A stretch of DNA of 64,000 nucleotides from Anastrepha obliqua (Eukaryota > Arthropoda > Insecta > Diptera > Tephritidae), in NCBI RefSeq assembly GCF_027943255.1, contig NC_072894.1:80949601-81013600 (forward strand), given 5' to 3'. Of the stretch, positions 24,801 through 35,566 are shown piece after piece (within the stretch, counting starts at the first letter, position 1; each line of letters opens with the position of its first letter). The notes under the pieces were generated by a model. That model searched no databases, was not told the DNA's origin, and was given only the letters and a program-made list of their open reading frames with translations. A program made the position numbers and the translations under genes.

Positions 24801-27800
24801 GTTCATATATAAAGCGTCTTTCACAAAAGACGCCTAGATGTCAGTAGGGAATAATTCCTAGGCGATACCTTTTTTATCTCATCTTTGACATTTGTCAAGT
24901 AGACAGATGCACAATTTTACATGATAGAACTATGCGCTAAAATTATTGAAACTTCTGAAAATGGTCGATCTTTAAGAATAGCAGATTTTTTTATTGGAAA
25001 TAATCGTCCATTTTGGGTTAACAATTCAAAGGTTGGTGAAATATTTTCAATACACTGGTTCTGTCGAGGTTAGAAAAGGACTTGTAGACCAAGCCTGTAG
25101 TGATCATGGTGAACATTTAACCGATATCATTTCTCACATATTATTAAGTCATATTTTCTGCAATTACGTGCCGAAATTTCAAGCCAATCAGAGCAAAGCT
25201 GAGCGAGTTATAGCAGTTTTTCCGAGGAGATTTCACAGTTTTGTTATTTGACAATCGATTTTCATGATTGCTTAAGGTACTTGACCACCTTATAAGTTTC
25301 AAAAAATTAAATTTTTTTTTTTACATTTTTTCAATCCTTATACTTTTAAAAATCATCACCTGAAACTGTTTTTTTAAATTCGAATTCTAACAAAGTGAAA
25401 TCAGTGAAAATGTGCAGGCGCATCCTGCACTCATTACTTGCTGACTCAGCGGAAAGAAAATAGCAAGTTTTAACTTTAAACGCGTTTTTCCAGAAATTAC
25501 TTTTTTTCGAATGGCGGACACTTTATCTCCGAAACTGCCTAGCCGATTTTAATGATTTTGGTCTTGTTTTATTTGTTAAGATGTTTTGTATGCCAATTTA
25601 CCACATTTTGCAAAAAAAAAGTTAATAAAGTATTGCTTTTTAAGCATAACATTGTGAAAAACAGGGGTGTTTTCTTAACTTTTTTTCAAACATCCGCCAT
25701 TTTTTTATTATTTTTTTTTTTGTCAGTTTGTGGTAAATTCTCACGCAAGGAACCTTCCTTTTGAAAATTTTGTTTCTCTCTTTTGTTTTAGAATTACCAT
25801 TTCTAAGATTAACTGTCCGCCGCAAGACATGATTTTCTTCAGGCCTCGACTTTGGCGCCTCCTGGATATATGTTAAAAAAAGAAATTTTAATAAATCAAT
25901 TTTTTTTGTATTATATAAGCTCTAAATAAAAATTAAAAAAAAAATTTATTTTAATATATTATACAGAACATGAAAAAAAAATTATTGAATATGTTGTACT
26001 TTTTAGCTTTCCAAGGTGGTCAAGTACCTTAAGATTTTTTTATCATTTGGTATTTCATGTCCGGAGATTCGAGCTTGGTCACTTCCGAATGACGCACCCA
26101 CCCATTCGATCATCGAATATATAGAAATTAAAAACGATGACAATATTGAGGGAGTATTTTGACTAGCTCTTAAATGTTGGTTTATAAAAGTTAGCAGATT
26201 CAATGACATAACATTTCATATAATGTTTTTGGAGTTAGATTTTGTTTGTAATTTTTTTAACATGGTTCATTCTTTAACTAAAACAATATTTTGAATGAAT
26301 TTTTGTACATGAAATTTTAGTAAAATAAGTAAATAGTTTTAAGCGGCTAAAAAATAGCTGAGATTTTCAATACACTTTTTCTGATGGCTTTTTGGACTCT
26401 CCTCCATATAACAATGAATTTCTTGTGAGAGAAGGTGAGCATAACAGTTGAAAAAAAAATCAACTCCCGCTTCTATAATTTGCACATGTTGACAAGTTGC
26501 AATTCCAGCGAATGCTGGAATAACACTACTGAAAAGGTAAAAATACTAACAACCAAAACACTAGGAATAAAAATTAATATGGATAGAAAAATTTATGGAC
26601 AAAATATTTGATGAACTTGATGAATGAGAGATGAACATTAATGAGCATAAACGAAGAAACAAGTGAATCAGAAGCAAAATAAGACACGTGAGGAGCCAAT
26701 GAATGAAAAGACAATGTGATGATATCGAACGACTGGAGAAGCTGCATGCCATTTTTAATTTCGCGAGCAAACTAAAGAAAATATGCAGCAAGACAAGGCA
26801 CACTGCAATTAATATGTTACAAACAACATAATTATAACAGACGAAAACAAAAAAATTCAATATTTGGTTCCAATATGTCAATGAACCATTTAAACCCGAC
26901 TAGTATAAACAATATAACAGGTGATCCATTATTTAAGATAACTACGTCTGAAAGAAGAAATTCAATCGAAATATCACAATTAAAAAGAGCATGAGTTGTG
27001 ACAAAATCTCACCGGGTATTTTGAAACTTATAGGTGATAGGAATATAAAAAATGCGTGGCGATTATGGGAATAACTCAATTTGGTTTTAAAAAAGCTTTA
27101 GGAACCAGAGAAGCAATATTTGGCTTTCAAACACTTACACAAAACTCACAGGACGCCAAGATATCTGTATGTTTTTTATAGACTACGAGAAAGCCTTTGG
27201 CAAAATACAACATAAGCTATTTAAAATTGGACATAAACAAATATGACATTAAGTACATATAAAGCTTACATTACAACTAGACTGGAAAAAGTAGATTCGA
27301 GGACATTTCCACAAAAGAGACAAAAATTAACAGGCGGGATAGGCACGGTTGCATGCTATCTCCATTATTATTTAAAATGTATGCAAAAAAATATTTGAAG
27401 AAGAAATAAATACCGATGGAATAAAGGCTATATTAATGGAACGTACATACAGTATTGGTCAAAACTATAGCACCCCTAGTGCATTATTTGCGGTTGCTGA
27501 TTTTCTCAAAACAATGAGATCGGAAATAAAAATTGTATGCATATTTTTTTTTTTTTTTTAATTCACTTTTAATAAAACAGCACGCTTGTGACCAATTTCT
27601 TTTATTGCAAAAGTTTAACATAAAATAGTTCATAGTAGGAAAAATTCAATGAAAACTAAAGCACCCTCTATATGGGTGTAAACAAATACATTTCTATGCT
27701 ACTATTTTGTAGGAAACCCCTTATTATGATGCACATCTTTTAAGTATTAAAGATATTAAGTTATCAATAACATTTTGCGATATGCCTTCTCATGCTGCTT

Positions 27801-30650
27801 TTATAATTGCAAATAGTTCGTCCAGGGTCCTACAGTTTCTCCCTACTAATTTTCATATTAACGATTTCCCATAAGTTCTTAACTGGGTGGAGATCAGGGG
27901 ACTGACCTGGCCACTTTTAAACGTTTATGCCATTACGTCGCAGCCAAGTTTTAGTCAATGAAAAACAACCCCATACCATTATGTTATCACCACTGTTTTT
28001 GGTATTAACAAAGCATCGTAACCACTTGGACGTAGGCCGAACTACAACGAAAGGTCAATACCAACTAAACACCAATATCGATTGTCAGTTGTTAGTTTGC
28101 TCTCTTTTTCGGCACATACAACCGTAATGACCACTAAGGTCCAACACGGCAACAAGTTCCTTAAATTGCTAATCGGTAGTACTTGAAGCGATACAAAAAA
28201 ATGTTGCTGGCGACATTTAAAGTACTAATGTCACGCAGTGGATAAAGCTCCAAACCTGGCAGAATATTGCTATTAGGGTAGCCACGGGATGCACCAACGT
28301 GGAATTCAAAATTCCTCTCAAAATTTTTTTCCACCATACCTATCGAGCAAAACTGGTAACCCATCATCCGTGCCTTTATTAGGTTTTTGGCCGAGCTCTT
28401 CCTCCTGGTGTGCGATTAATTTTTGATCTACCTTTTTCCCAAAAGGGGAACATATTTTATCCCTTTTTTGGAATTGTTTGGGGTTAAGCATTGACGTTGC
28501 AGTTCAAAAGAGAGAAATGTCGGAATCACGTCTAATTCTTGAATGTAACCATAGATAATAATGTAACTTGGTCAGAATTTAAGCAAAGAAACGCAATAAC
28601 AGATCACTGTGACATTGAAATAAAATAAAATCAGTTGTTCTACTATCACATTGTATGAATTCTCCTTGGACAAAAAGATATTTAGGAGTACAGTTAAACC
28701 TGGATTATCTGTAATTCCAGGAACCGGGATACTGAACCATTTATTTGTTACCTCTATTATCATGAAGTGTGCCACATACAAAGACCTTTACTCAAACCAC
28801 ATTGGACAGGTAGCAGCAGTAGGGTTTCAATTTTCTTGTATTTCATTCATTTCGTCCCTAAATCGTTAAATTTTTACAAATTTGTGGTTAGTGGTTATAT
28901 CGACTACATTTTGTGTAATATCATAATTTTTGAAGCAAACCTTTTGTGTCAGTAATAGAAAGCCAACACAACAAAATATGGTATGAATGTTGACACTTCT
29001 TTGGCGTCTTTTGTCACGTGCTCAGTAGATAATTTGTAATTTACTAGAAACGTTTTCGATACATTCAAGTACAAGTCCTAAAAATACCTCAAAAAGTTTG
29101 TACCGACCGTTCAAAATACCGCTGCTGTAAAGGAAAGAATTGAAGATCAAAATGTAATTGAACGGCGTCGGAGTATAAGGAAACATGGTAACAATGACTT
29201 TTGGCCTATAGTTCATGGCTTGATATGTACATACTATCTACACTTCTGAAAAGATGGTGCGACATGCACACTGCCAACAAAAAATGAATTTATTGCAAAT
29301 AAAATTCCTGAGAATAGGTTCATGATACTTTTTCAGTAATTTGTACACCATATCAAAACGTTTATTTGAATAAACCAGAAATAAATGAAGCTCTGAAAGA
29401 TAACACTCGGCTCGAAATTATCGTTATACATATAGACCCAATATAGCTAAATATGAATAAAATAGAATAAAAAAAAAATTACGAAAAGGATAGACATCTG
29501 TAAGGGTACATGCTTCGAATTGAAACCTTCATAACTGACAAACATTTGCACAAAATTGGGTATACGTTACCAGAAGGCAAGGCGTTTTAATGCTGTGTAG
29601 TAGTACTCTATATTAGCGCATACATTCATAAATTAACAATTTACCTCGCAAAAAGTAAAATTCGTTTGATGTATCTAATTCTTTTATTTTGTACTTTTGA
29701 AGGACGATTGCAGCAAAGCCTCATTAGGGTAATCAGACACGATACTACGTACATGCATACATACATACCTGAGCATGCATACATATGTATGTATGTGTCT
29801 ATAAAGCTGCTTACTATTTCACCCAAATTTATGAATTGCTTTTCTAGTGTCAAACTGTAAGGTGCTATCTTGTGAAAAGAAAATAAAAACAATTACATAT
29901 TTAAACGAAATGAAATGAAATTTCTTGAAAGTATTTGAAGTCTTTAAAGATCAAGTCCTACAAAATGTATAGTATGTGTGGCAAACGCATTTTCAATGAA
30001 AGTGAGGTTATAAACGAAACTCCAAAATCTGAAAGCGGTGAGCAGGCAAACACTGACATCTGCCACTGCGGCGTTAACGTCAAACCCAGCGACGCTTTCC
30101 AACGCCAATTAATCGCCCTTTATGAAGAAAATCGCGGAACGTCACAATGGCATGACCGGTAATTCAATGGTTGGCCGCCTATGGAGTAAGCAGCGCTGCT
30201 TATGAAGCCATTGACGCAGAATCCCTTGTTGTATATAATACACAAAGTAAAATACCAACGGTCCCTTCTAAAATCTGCCAAGTTGGCACCTCCATAAAAC
30301 TTTCATTTCACTATGTTTGTACTGCTCACTCACATTATTAATACCATAACCACATCCCTCTCACACACACTTAAAACTTGTGCTGTCGGCGTGAACGTTT
30401 GTCGCCAGCTCGCTGCTACCACAATTTCAACCAGATTTTCCCCTTACCTTTGCTTTATTGAAAATCGACCAATCTATATCACTAAAATTTTGCTTAATTC
30501 CGGATTTTGAAACACTTATCCTATCAATTTCGATGCATATAAGTTTTTACTGACCTGTTTCACGACACCACGCCGCTTTGGTACAACCGCTGCTGAATCG
30601 CCATCCTTATTTGTCGCCGTGGCTGGAGCTGTCGCTGCTGGTCCACTCAT
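18841..30650 (-). CDS. Tudor-SN: Tudor-SN / SND1 (staphylococcal nuclease and Tudor domain protein)
   Basis: SND1 family: an RNA-binding nuclease and scaffold in splicing, edited-RNA decay, RISC and stress granules. Four exons: 30650-30555, 23877-23040, 22414-20982 and 19254-18841, in phase, giving 926 residues, the size I recall for Drosophila. Residues 1-32 form a low-complexity Ala/Thr-rich start, ending KQ before VLSGDTVVIRAQ. Four SNase-like repeats follow (about 33-180, 205-340, 345-490, 520-660), then a Tudor domain near 725-790 (FSADNQWYRAKVERV, VLYIDYGNKE) and a split fifth SNase half ending YGDITQDDAPEFSR. The first intron is 6.7 kb and contains many transposon remnants; intron 3 holds an inverted-repeat transposon. 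A short (AATAAA) 3' region is likely. Confidence 0.97.
19973..20705 (+). mobile_element. Tc1/mariner-superfamily element with CAGGGTG ends, decayed
   Basis: TA dinucleotides (19971-19972 and 20706-20707) flank inverted ends CAGGGTGGTCC... and ...ATCACCCTG. Remnant frames on the plus strand include NYRIWISDRA, SFFQQDGTPCHN and a decayed FGNRV/VNWP-like tract, all features of the transposase type that is nearly intact at 62489-63772. Many stops and shifts; 733 bp is about half the parent length. It lies in Tudor-SN intron 3. Confidence 0.8.
24895..25245 (+). pseudogene. Tc1-like transposase N-terminus, decayed
   Basis: Plus-strand frames read KIIETSENGRSLRIADF and then, after a shift, KYFQYTGSVEVRKG. 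This is the paired helix-turn-helix layout of Tc1-family transposases (scanning helix, then GSV..R.G linker). The catalytic part is absent. It lies in Tudor-SN intron 1. Confidence 0.65.
25276..26028. mobile_element. 753 bp inverted-repeat element flanked by TTAA
   Basis: The left end GGTACTTGACCACCTT follows TTAA (25272-25275), and its exact reverse complement precedes TTAA (26029-26032). The interior is AT-rich with poly-T runs and no transposase. TTAA duplication is the mark of piggyBac-type transposition, so a piggyBac-mobilised non-autonomous element is likely; the family itself is unknown to me. It lies in Tudor-SN intron 1. Confidence 0.8.
26040..26120 (-). repeat. Fragment of the tRNA-derived SINE
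   Basis: tggtatttcatgtccggaga, then ttccgaatg and cccattcgatca match the tRNA-like end of the SINE family. It directly abuts the TTAA-flanked element. Confidence 0.6.
27041..27440 (+). pseudogene. LINE reverse transcriptase remnant
   Basis: Frames in sequence read FGFKKALGTREAIFGFQ, FIDYEKAFGKIQHKL and RHGCMLSPLLFKMY. These correspond to fingers/palm motifs of an insect non-LTR reverse transcriptase (normal forms FIDYEKAFD and RQGC.LSPLLFN). Stops and frameshifts show it is dead. It lies antisense to Tudor-SN in intron 1. Confidence 0.85.
27450..28055 (-). mobile_element. Tc1-like transposon, 3' half, truncated
   Basis: The right terminus of the element in minus-strand sense lies at 27450, where TA is followed by CAGTATTGGTCAAAACTATA, a typical Tc1 terminal repeat. 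Minus-strand frames read NSGDNIMVWGCFS and, after a shift, WPGQSPDLHPVKNLWEIVN, the last catalytic block of Tc1 transposases with the acidic residue at ENLWE. The other terminus is missing near 28055. Confidence 0.8.
28065..28370 (-). repeat. Dispersed repeat B, copy 1
   Basis: Aligns with 36690-36925 in the same direction (shared blocks tgctctc, ggcacata..., taaggtccaa and gcaacaa...tt). Short minus-strand frames occur, but I do not recognise a protein. It is probably part of an undescribed transposable element. Confidence 0.5.
28990..29430 (+). pseudogene. Decayed D,D41D-type transposase remnant
   Basis: Scattered plus-strand frames: a helix-turn-helix-like KYLKKFVPTVQNTAAVKER, then DGATCTLPTKNEF (equivalent of the second catalytic Asp block) and LNKPEINEALKDN near the end. 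Order and spacing fit the transposase at 62489-63772. Short, with several frame changes. Confidence 0.5.
29935..30162 (+). CDS. Unrecognised small open frame in Tudor-SN intron 1
   Basis: An ORF of 75 codons, opposite to Tudor-SN, 393 bp from its first exon. The better start is the internal ATG at 29965 (MYSMCGKRIF). Codons in its second half favour G/C in the third position, unlike the AT-rich surroundings, and it contains a DICHCG cysteine cluster and DAFQRQLIALYEENRG. The frame ends at a TAA directly in a possible splice donor (CGGTAATT), so it could be an exon of a nested gene or a decayed retrocopy. I do not recognise a family. Confidence 0.3.
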   Translation: MKSLKIKSYKMYSMCGKRIFNESEVINETPKSESGEQANTDICHCGVNVKPSDAFQRQLIALYEENRGTSQWHDR

Positions 30651-31003
30651 TTCGCTTCAATATAACTTGCTTGCTATAGCGGGTATTTATGCACTGATAA
30701 TTCGTGACGATTGCACTATTTAATTAAGGTTTTTCTTGCTTTCTGCAATTAAAATATAATTGAAGACGCGGAAAAAATTATTCTGCTTGAACTCAATGTT
30801 CACCTTTCTGCTTCTGCTTCGTCCGTTCCACGTTTGCACGAGTATTAACACACCACCGCCCGTGAAATTTTGCTTCGGTTTGACAGCAGTCAGGCAGTTG
30901 TGGCAACGAATACGAACAAACGTCACTAACGTCAAATGTCATGTGACGCCATGCAACTAATGCCACATCTACACATATAGCATTTTATAAATAGATAAAT
31001 ATA

Positions 31004-31023
31004 ATTGGCAATATATTGCCAAT
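31004..31023. repeat. Perfect 20 bp palindrome upstream of Tudor-SN
   Basis: attggcaatatattgccaat is its own reverse complement and lies 354 bp upstream of the Tudor-SN start codon. It may be regulatory or chance in AT-rich DNA. Confidence 0.5.
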
Positions 31024-31479
31024 AGAGACTGCCATTTTTTAAAGCAATAAATACAAGTTTAAATAATTTGATAAGTATTGCCCAATATGAATTGAATACA
31101 GAGGGTGGCATTTTCCGAAAGTAGACACTTTAATAATACAATTCAAAAAGGAGGGGAAATTACAAGCTTTCAAAAATTCAGTGAAAAGATTGGTAATATT
31201 ATGATTTGTGAGATTTAAAAAAAACTAAACGAAGTGCTGTGTATTGAATTGTAAAAGCACAAATTGAAATAAAGCCGCCAGAGCTTCCCAATGATTACCT
31301 TCGTCCATTGCAAGAGCGGCACCTCTTCCGAACGAAAAATTACCCGGAAGCCTTAAATCGCTTCCAAAGAAGGCACTTGCGGTGATTAATCAGTAGTTTC
31401 ATGAACAGCTGAGCGATAGGACAACAGAAACATTTGGATGTGTTTCCCTAATTTAATTGGCACTTTCCAACTACATTGG

Positions 31480-32520
31480 TTGGCAAAAGTTCTCTCCATT
31501 ATATCTTTCACGCGGTTGGTGACATCATTGCAGCAACGCAAGCAGGTGGTGCATAGCTAAGACCAATGAATAAATCTTTCTGCTCCCTCTTGATGGTCAA
31601 CTTTACATGGGCAAAATCCAGGCATGCCGACAACTGACTGGAAGGTGTTGGATTTGTCGAAACCAGCAACTACTGACGGGGACCAGAAGTACATCCTCCA
31701 AATCCACAACCCGGCAGAGAACGCACAATTGGAGATGCTGGCATGGGGAGTTGGCAGCGTGTTCCTTCGCCTCAAAAAACGCAACCCGAAAGATGGCAAT
31801 AACAATACGTTCGAGACGGAGGAGGCGGGAAAGAGTCTCGGTATAGAAGAGTTCTTGGAAGCCTCCCTTACAGGAAGTGGAGAATGGTGAGCTGAAGGAA
31901 GTATTCAACCTCGCGAAGGTACCGGAATCAAATGTTGAAGGTCCTTCAAATAAACCTCCACAAATTAAAAACGCTTCGGCCGAGATATAAACGACAGAAG
32001 TGAGTCATTACTCAATTATATTCTTCAAACTAGTGTAGATATAGCTAATAAAGGTGAGGAACTAACATATATTAGACCCACTTCGAAGAATGTACTTTAA
32101 TACTCTTCGCAAGCAGGTATGTTATGGTACAGGAGTAGTAAACAGAAACAGTAAAATGGATGCGGGTATTTACTTACTATTCAAAATTAGGGATTAGACA
32201 GCCAATAAGGCTCCGGAGTATTTTCCAAGCGGAAGTTTTTGTTCTTGGGAAAGCTGCAGAGCTAGCCTTCACAAAAACCGAGAGTAACTCAATAATTAAT
32301 ATTTATGTGGAACGTCAAGCAGTAATAACCTCATATTGTATTAAGTCCAAAAATATCCAACAGGGCAGGGAAGCTGCAAACAGAAAGCTATACATCTATT
32401 GGGTATCGAGTCTCAGAGACATCATACGAAACGAAATAGTAGATGAGATATTTAAAAGAGCTGTTAACCTACCTTCGGAACAAAAGAACGACATATAAAA
32501 ACTGCTAAATATAATAAACA
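31480..32520 (+). pseudogene. LINE-derived block: gag-like (DUF4780-type) and RNase H remnants
   Basis: The frame 31624-31890 reads WKVLDLSKPATTDGDQKY and WGVGSVFLRLKKRNPKDG, which I recall from TE-linked DUF4780 proteins of flies. The frame 32160-32498 carries QAEVFVLGKAAEL, YVERQAVITSY and DIIRNEIVDEIFKRAV, which parallel the three conserved blocks of an RNase H domain with catalytic residues altered. It is a rearranged, non-functional jockey/R1-like copy. Confidence 0.55.
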
Positions 32521-33148
32521 AAAAGCAAGCGGATCCACTTCTGGAGCTGCCTGCAGTACTTCCGTGATGGAGCCCTTAAGTGAGAAAACAGCGAATTTAT
32601 CTGCAGTACTCTAGTGATTTTTTACTGTTTCGAGCTGGAGTTTAAAGATTGGAACCACTGGTTAAAATATTCGGGCTATCCAGTAGTAGTTCATAGAGGC
32701 GAGCTTACACTGCATCTACTTCAGCCTCAATTGTTGCCACGTTAGCTGTGTCTTCTGCGCTTCTAATTGTGTATCTTGCTTTTCCAGCTGCGCTTTTTAT
32801 CTGCGACAGCAGCTCCACTGACATTTGTGAGGTCCGCAATAATATCTGTGCCGACATTTCTGATATTCCAGCCTTTTCACAATCATGTTTATACCTGTTG
32901 ATAGTTTTTTAAGTTCCTCACTCTCTTCCACTTTAATTGATAATACTTCAGCTTCCATCTGGAATACACATTCGTCTACACAGATGTTCTCTGCTTCCAT
33001 AGTCTGGTGTAGTAGTGCTTGCAACTCTGTTTTTTTCCAGAAGTTGATAAAGTACGCTGTTCCAACTCCTTCCTAAGATGCGGAATATAAAGTTCAATAA
33101 ACTTTGTAATTTTAAGGTTCTTGTTTTATAGAACTTTTTCCAACATTC

Positions 33149-33420
33149 TCTGTAGTCGAATGATTGGACCGTGACTACCATTTTGAAGTGCACAAGTTCG
33201 AATCCCCATTCATTAAACACCAAATGATAGAAAAGGTCTTTTCTAGAGCGGTCGCCCTCGGCAAGGCATCGGCGAGCCTCCGATAGTATTTTTGTAATGC
33301 AAAAGCTCATCTTAATAAATAATTGGTCGTTTGGAGTCGGTCTAAACTGTAGGTTCTCATTTGTCAACAACATCAAGACACAAACCATAAATAGGAGGAG
33401 GAGTTCGATGAAACACGCAA
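33149..33420 (+). mobile_element. tRNA-derived SINE, copy F
   Basis: The plus-strand head tgtagtcgaatgattgg carries an A-box-like start, followed by a B box agttcgaatcc. The tail end reads ataggaggaggagttcg, as in the other copies. Diverged from the family. Confidence 0.7.
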
Positions 33421-33450
33421 TGAGTAAGTGTCAAGAGTGTAAGTACCAAT

Positions 33451-33715
33451 CATATCGCACTTGTTACTTTAAAGCGTAACAACTCAAAATCTGAACATTT
33501 TCAGTAGAGACGAAAAACTGTTTCCGTAAATATTAATAATATAGGTATTACAAGGGAAAAAATATGTAATTGCACGAAAATATCATTAAAAACAATATAA
33601 CGGTTGTTTCATTCTTATTTGTTTAGTAGTTGCGCTAAAATAACAAATTTTTGAGTGGTTACTCTTTTCCTTTTCTTTTTAAGTTGTTACGCTTTAACGT
33701 AACAAGTGCGATATG
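33451..33715. mobile_element. 265 bp MITE, copy 2
   Basis: Same ends (catatcgcacttgttac and gtaacaagtgcgatatg), length and orientation as 15154-15418, with only about four to five substitutions. It sits between a SINE and repeat A. Confidence 0.92.
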
Positions 33716-33856
33716 TACATATATATTGTAACAAAACGCGAGTGTTCCCGAATCGACTGGTAATTGCGGGAATTCCGAACGAATGGGATATCAAAACAAA
33801 AACAAGAATTCGCCTTGGCGAGAAGAAACTCGCCGGAAGATACGAGCACGTCAAGA

Positions 33857-33986
33857 ATCATTTCCACGACAGTCGGTTCTACGTTACCGAAACGACCCTG
33901 ATTTATATCCGGTCAAGGACTGTCACTCCAGCAGCATTCCCAGTATGTAAGTATGGGGAATGTTTATGCTGCTACAACGAACACAT
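33857..33986 (+). mobile_element. Short (CAA)n-type retroposon with 10 bp target duplication
   Basis: CACGTCAAGA occurs at 33847-33856 and again at 33987-33996. Between them is the 130 bp family body in plus sense (cgacagtcggttctacg, then atatccgg, then tgctgctacaacga). It is inserted in repeat A in the opposite orientation to the copy at 5187-5305. Confidence 0.85.
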
Positions 33987-34440
33987 CACGTCAAGATTGC
34001 GCCTTCCGAAATCGCCGTGTCGTAAGAGCCCATGAATAAACAAGCAAAAAATAAAGGGAATTATTGGTTTGTGAAGAAGAAGAGTAGGCGAAAACAACCA
34101 AACACAAGAGATTATATTATATATACACACACACATACTTTCTTGCCACGCCGTCTCGCGCATAAAAACGCAAACAAACTGAATTTGAAGGCGTTATATT
34201 CATTTGTGCGTTCAAAATTTAACACACGCCACTTCGTTTTAATTAGTTTAAATCTCACAAATCACAATACTATCAAGCCATTCACTGAATTTTCACAAAC
34301 ATGTAATTTCTCCTACTTTTGCTTGTTTCATTCGTTTGTTTTGTATTGCGAAGGGAGTTGACGTCAGAATAAAGTAACTGTTGTTTAATAGCGCCACCTT
34401 CAATATTCAATTCGTCTTGTTCACAAACAAATAACTTTTC
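33987..34440 (+). repeat. Long dispersed repeat A, copy 2
   Basis: Aligns with 5010-5560: gcgccttccgaaatcgcc, a catgaat block, then caagccattcactgaattt and catgtaatttctcct. It has the empty site for the retroposon found at 5187-5305. A weaker third copy is at 34545-34710. The stretch 34710-34908 shows nothing. Confidence 0.7.
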
Positions 34441-34908
34441 TTCCTTCGGAAGACGTCACCTTTAGTTGCTCTACACCGTGCACTGTCGTTCTTAAAAATG
34501 TAAAAACGTGTTTGGGGGCATTTTGCTGTTTAACACGCGGCACTTGTTAGTTTGTTTAATTTAAAGGCCACATATCTTTAAATTATAATTTTACCAAACC
34601 ATTCAGAGAATATTTATAAACAAGTAATTTCTATTCCTTTTGTTTATTTCATGTGATGACGCCAGGTTGTTGTTGTCAAAATTGCGGAAAATAAATTAGC
34701 GATTTTCGAAAGACGTTACCTTTGCTGTTCTGTATGCCGTGAAAAGCTTGTTTACAACCACCAACATTGAAAACAATAAAAACAGTTTCCCGCTCTTTCC
34801 TCCTCTTAAAGTCACGAATTGCTTTAACAAAAGTTGCCCTATGTGAATATGGGCACGGTAGAATAAAAATAGAAAAGAAACAAAATTTGAATGTTAATAA
34901 TTTACTTA

Positions 34909-34914
34909 TTTATT
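34909..34914 (-). terminator. Poly(A) signal overlapping the METTL10 stop codon
   Basis: On the minus strand the last codons run AAA AAA TAA A, so AATAAA includes the stop. I see no better signal in the next 100 bp. Confidence 0.5.
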
Positions 34915-35566
34915 TTTTTGTAAAAACGATGGAAGTGACCACACTACCGACTTTCCCTCCAAATTTAAATGATGGTGTTGGAATTGTACACTTCTTTAGG
35001 AACATATCCCCAAAACTAATTAGAAGCTCATCTTCGGTCCAATTGCATGAAGTTATAATAAATACACTGTTCTTATCCATAATTTTTTGAATGGTACGAA
35101 GGTAAGCTTCCCGTTTCTCCTTGGGATTGTCTGGGCATAAGCTGATGGCGTCGTAAGTACCTTTGTCGTGTACAATTCCAAAAGTACCTATTTCTTGCAG
35201 ACATAATTCTGTATTCAACAAATCGGCGACTTTATAACGGATGTTTAACTCTTGATCCTTAGCAATTTCTCTAGCTAATTCAATCGCATTTTGGGAGTAG
35301 TCTACTCCAAGTAAATCAGTATACCCCTCTCGGGCCAATTCAATTAAAATCATGCCATTGCCACAGCCCACGTCAACGATTTTTACATCTGTGGAGATAT
35401 TGTCTTGCTTAAGTATCCAGTTCACTACTCGAATTTGAGAATCTTCATCAAACCATATTTCTCCAACATCGCCATGGTTTTTGTAATTTTTTATTTCACG
35501 ACCATAGCTGCAGTCCCAATATTCCTTTGTACCCAGTTCGGAGCCATTTAGCTCATCTACAGACAT
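34910..35566 (-). CDS. EEF1AKMT2: EEF1A lysine methyltransferase 2 (METTL10 type)
   Basis: Single-exon, 218-residue class I SAM-dependent methyltransferase matching METTL10/EEF1AKMT2 (Drosophila CG9643), which trimethylates a lysine of eEF1A in the cytosol. The N-terminal KEYWDCSYGREIKNYKNHGD precedes GEIWF, as in the family. Motif I is VDVGCGNGMILIEL, motif II is LLGVDYSQNAIELA, and a FGIVHDKGTYDAIS block stands where this family has DKGT. The C-terminus reads ITSCNWTEDELL. The start is the first ATG and fits the family length. AATAAA overlaps the stop codon. It is divergent from the Rm62-like helicase, 554 bp apart. Confidence 0.93.
   Translation of the reverse strand: MSVDELNGSELGTKEYWDCSYGREIKNYKNHGDVGEIWFDEDSQIRVVNWILKQDNISTDVKIVDVGCGNGMILIELAREGYTDLLGVDYSQNAIELAREIAKDQELNIRYKVADLLNTELCLQEIGTFGIVHDKGTYDAISLCPDNPKEKREAYLRTIQKIMDKNSVFIITSCNWTEDELLISFGDMFLKKCTIPTPSFKFGGKVGSVVTSIVFTKK

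Noticed and set aside
33451..33715. Direct and inverted repeats as a CRISPR-like array
   Set aside because: There are only terminal inverted repeats with one interior, and the sequence is eukaryotic; it is a MITE.
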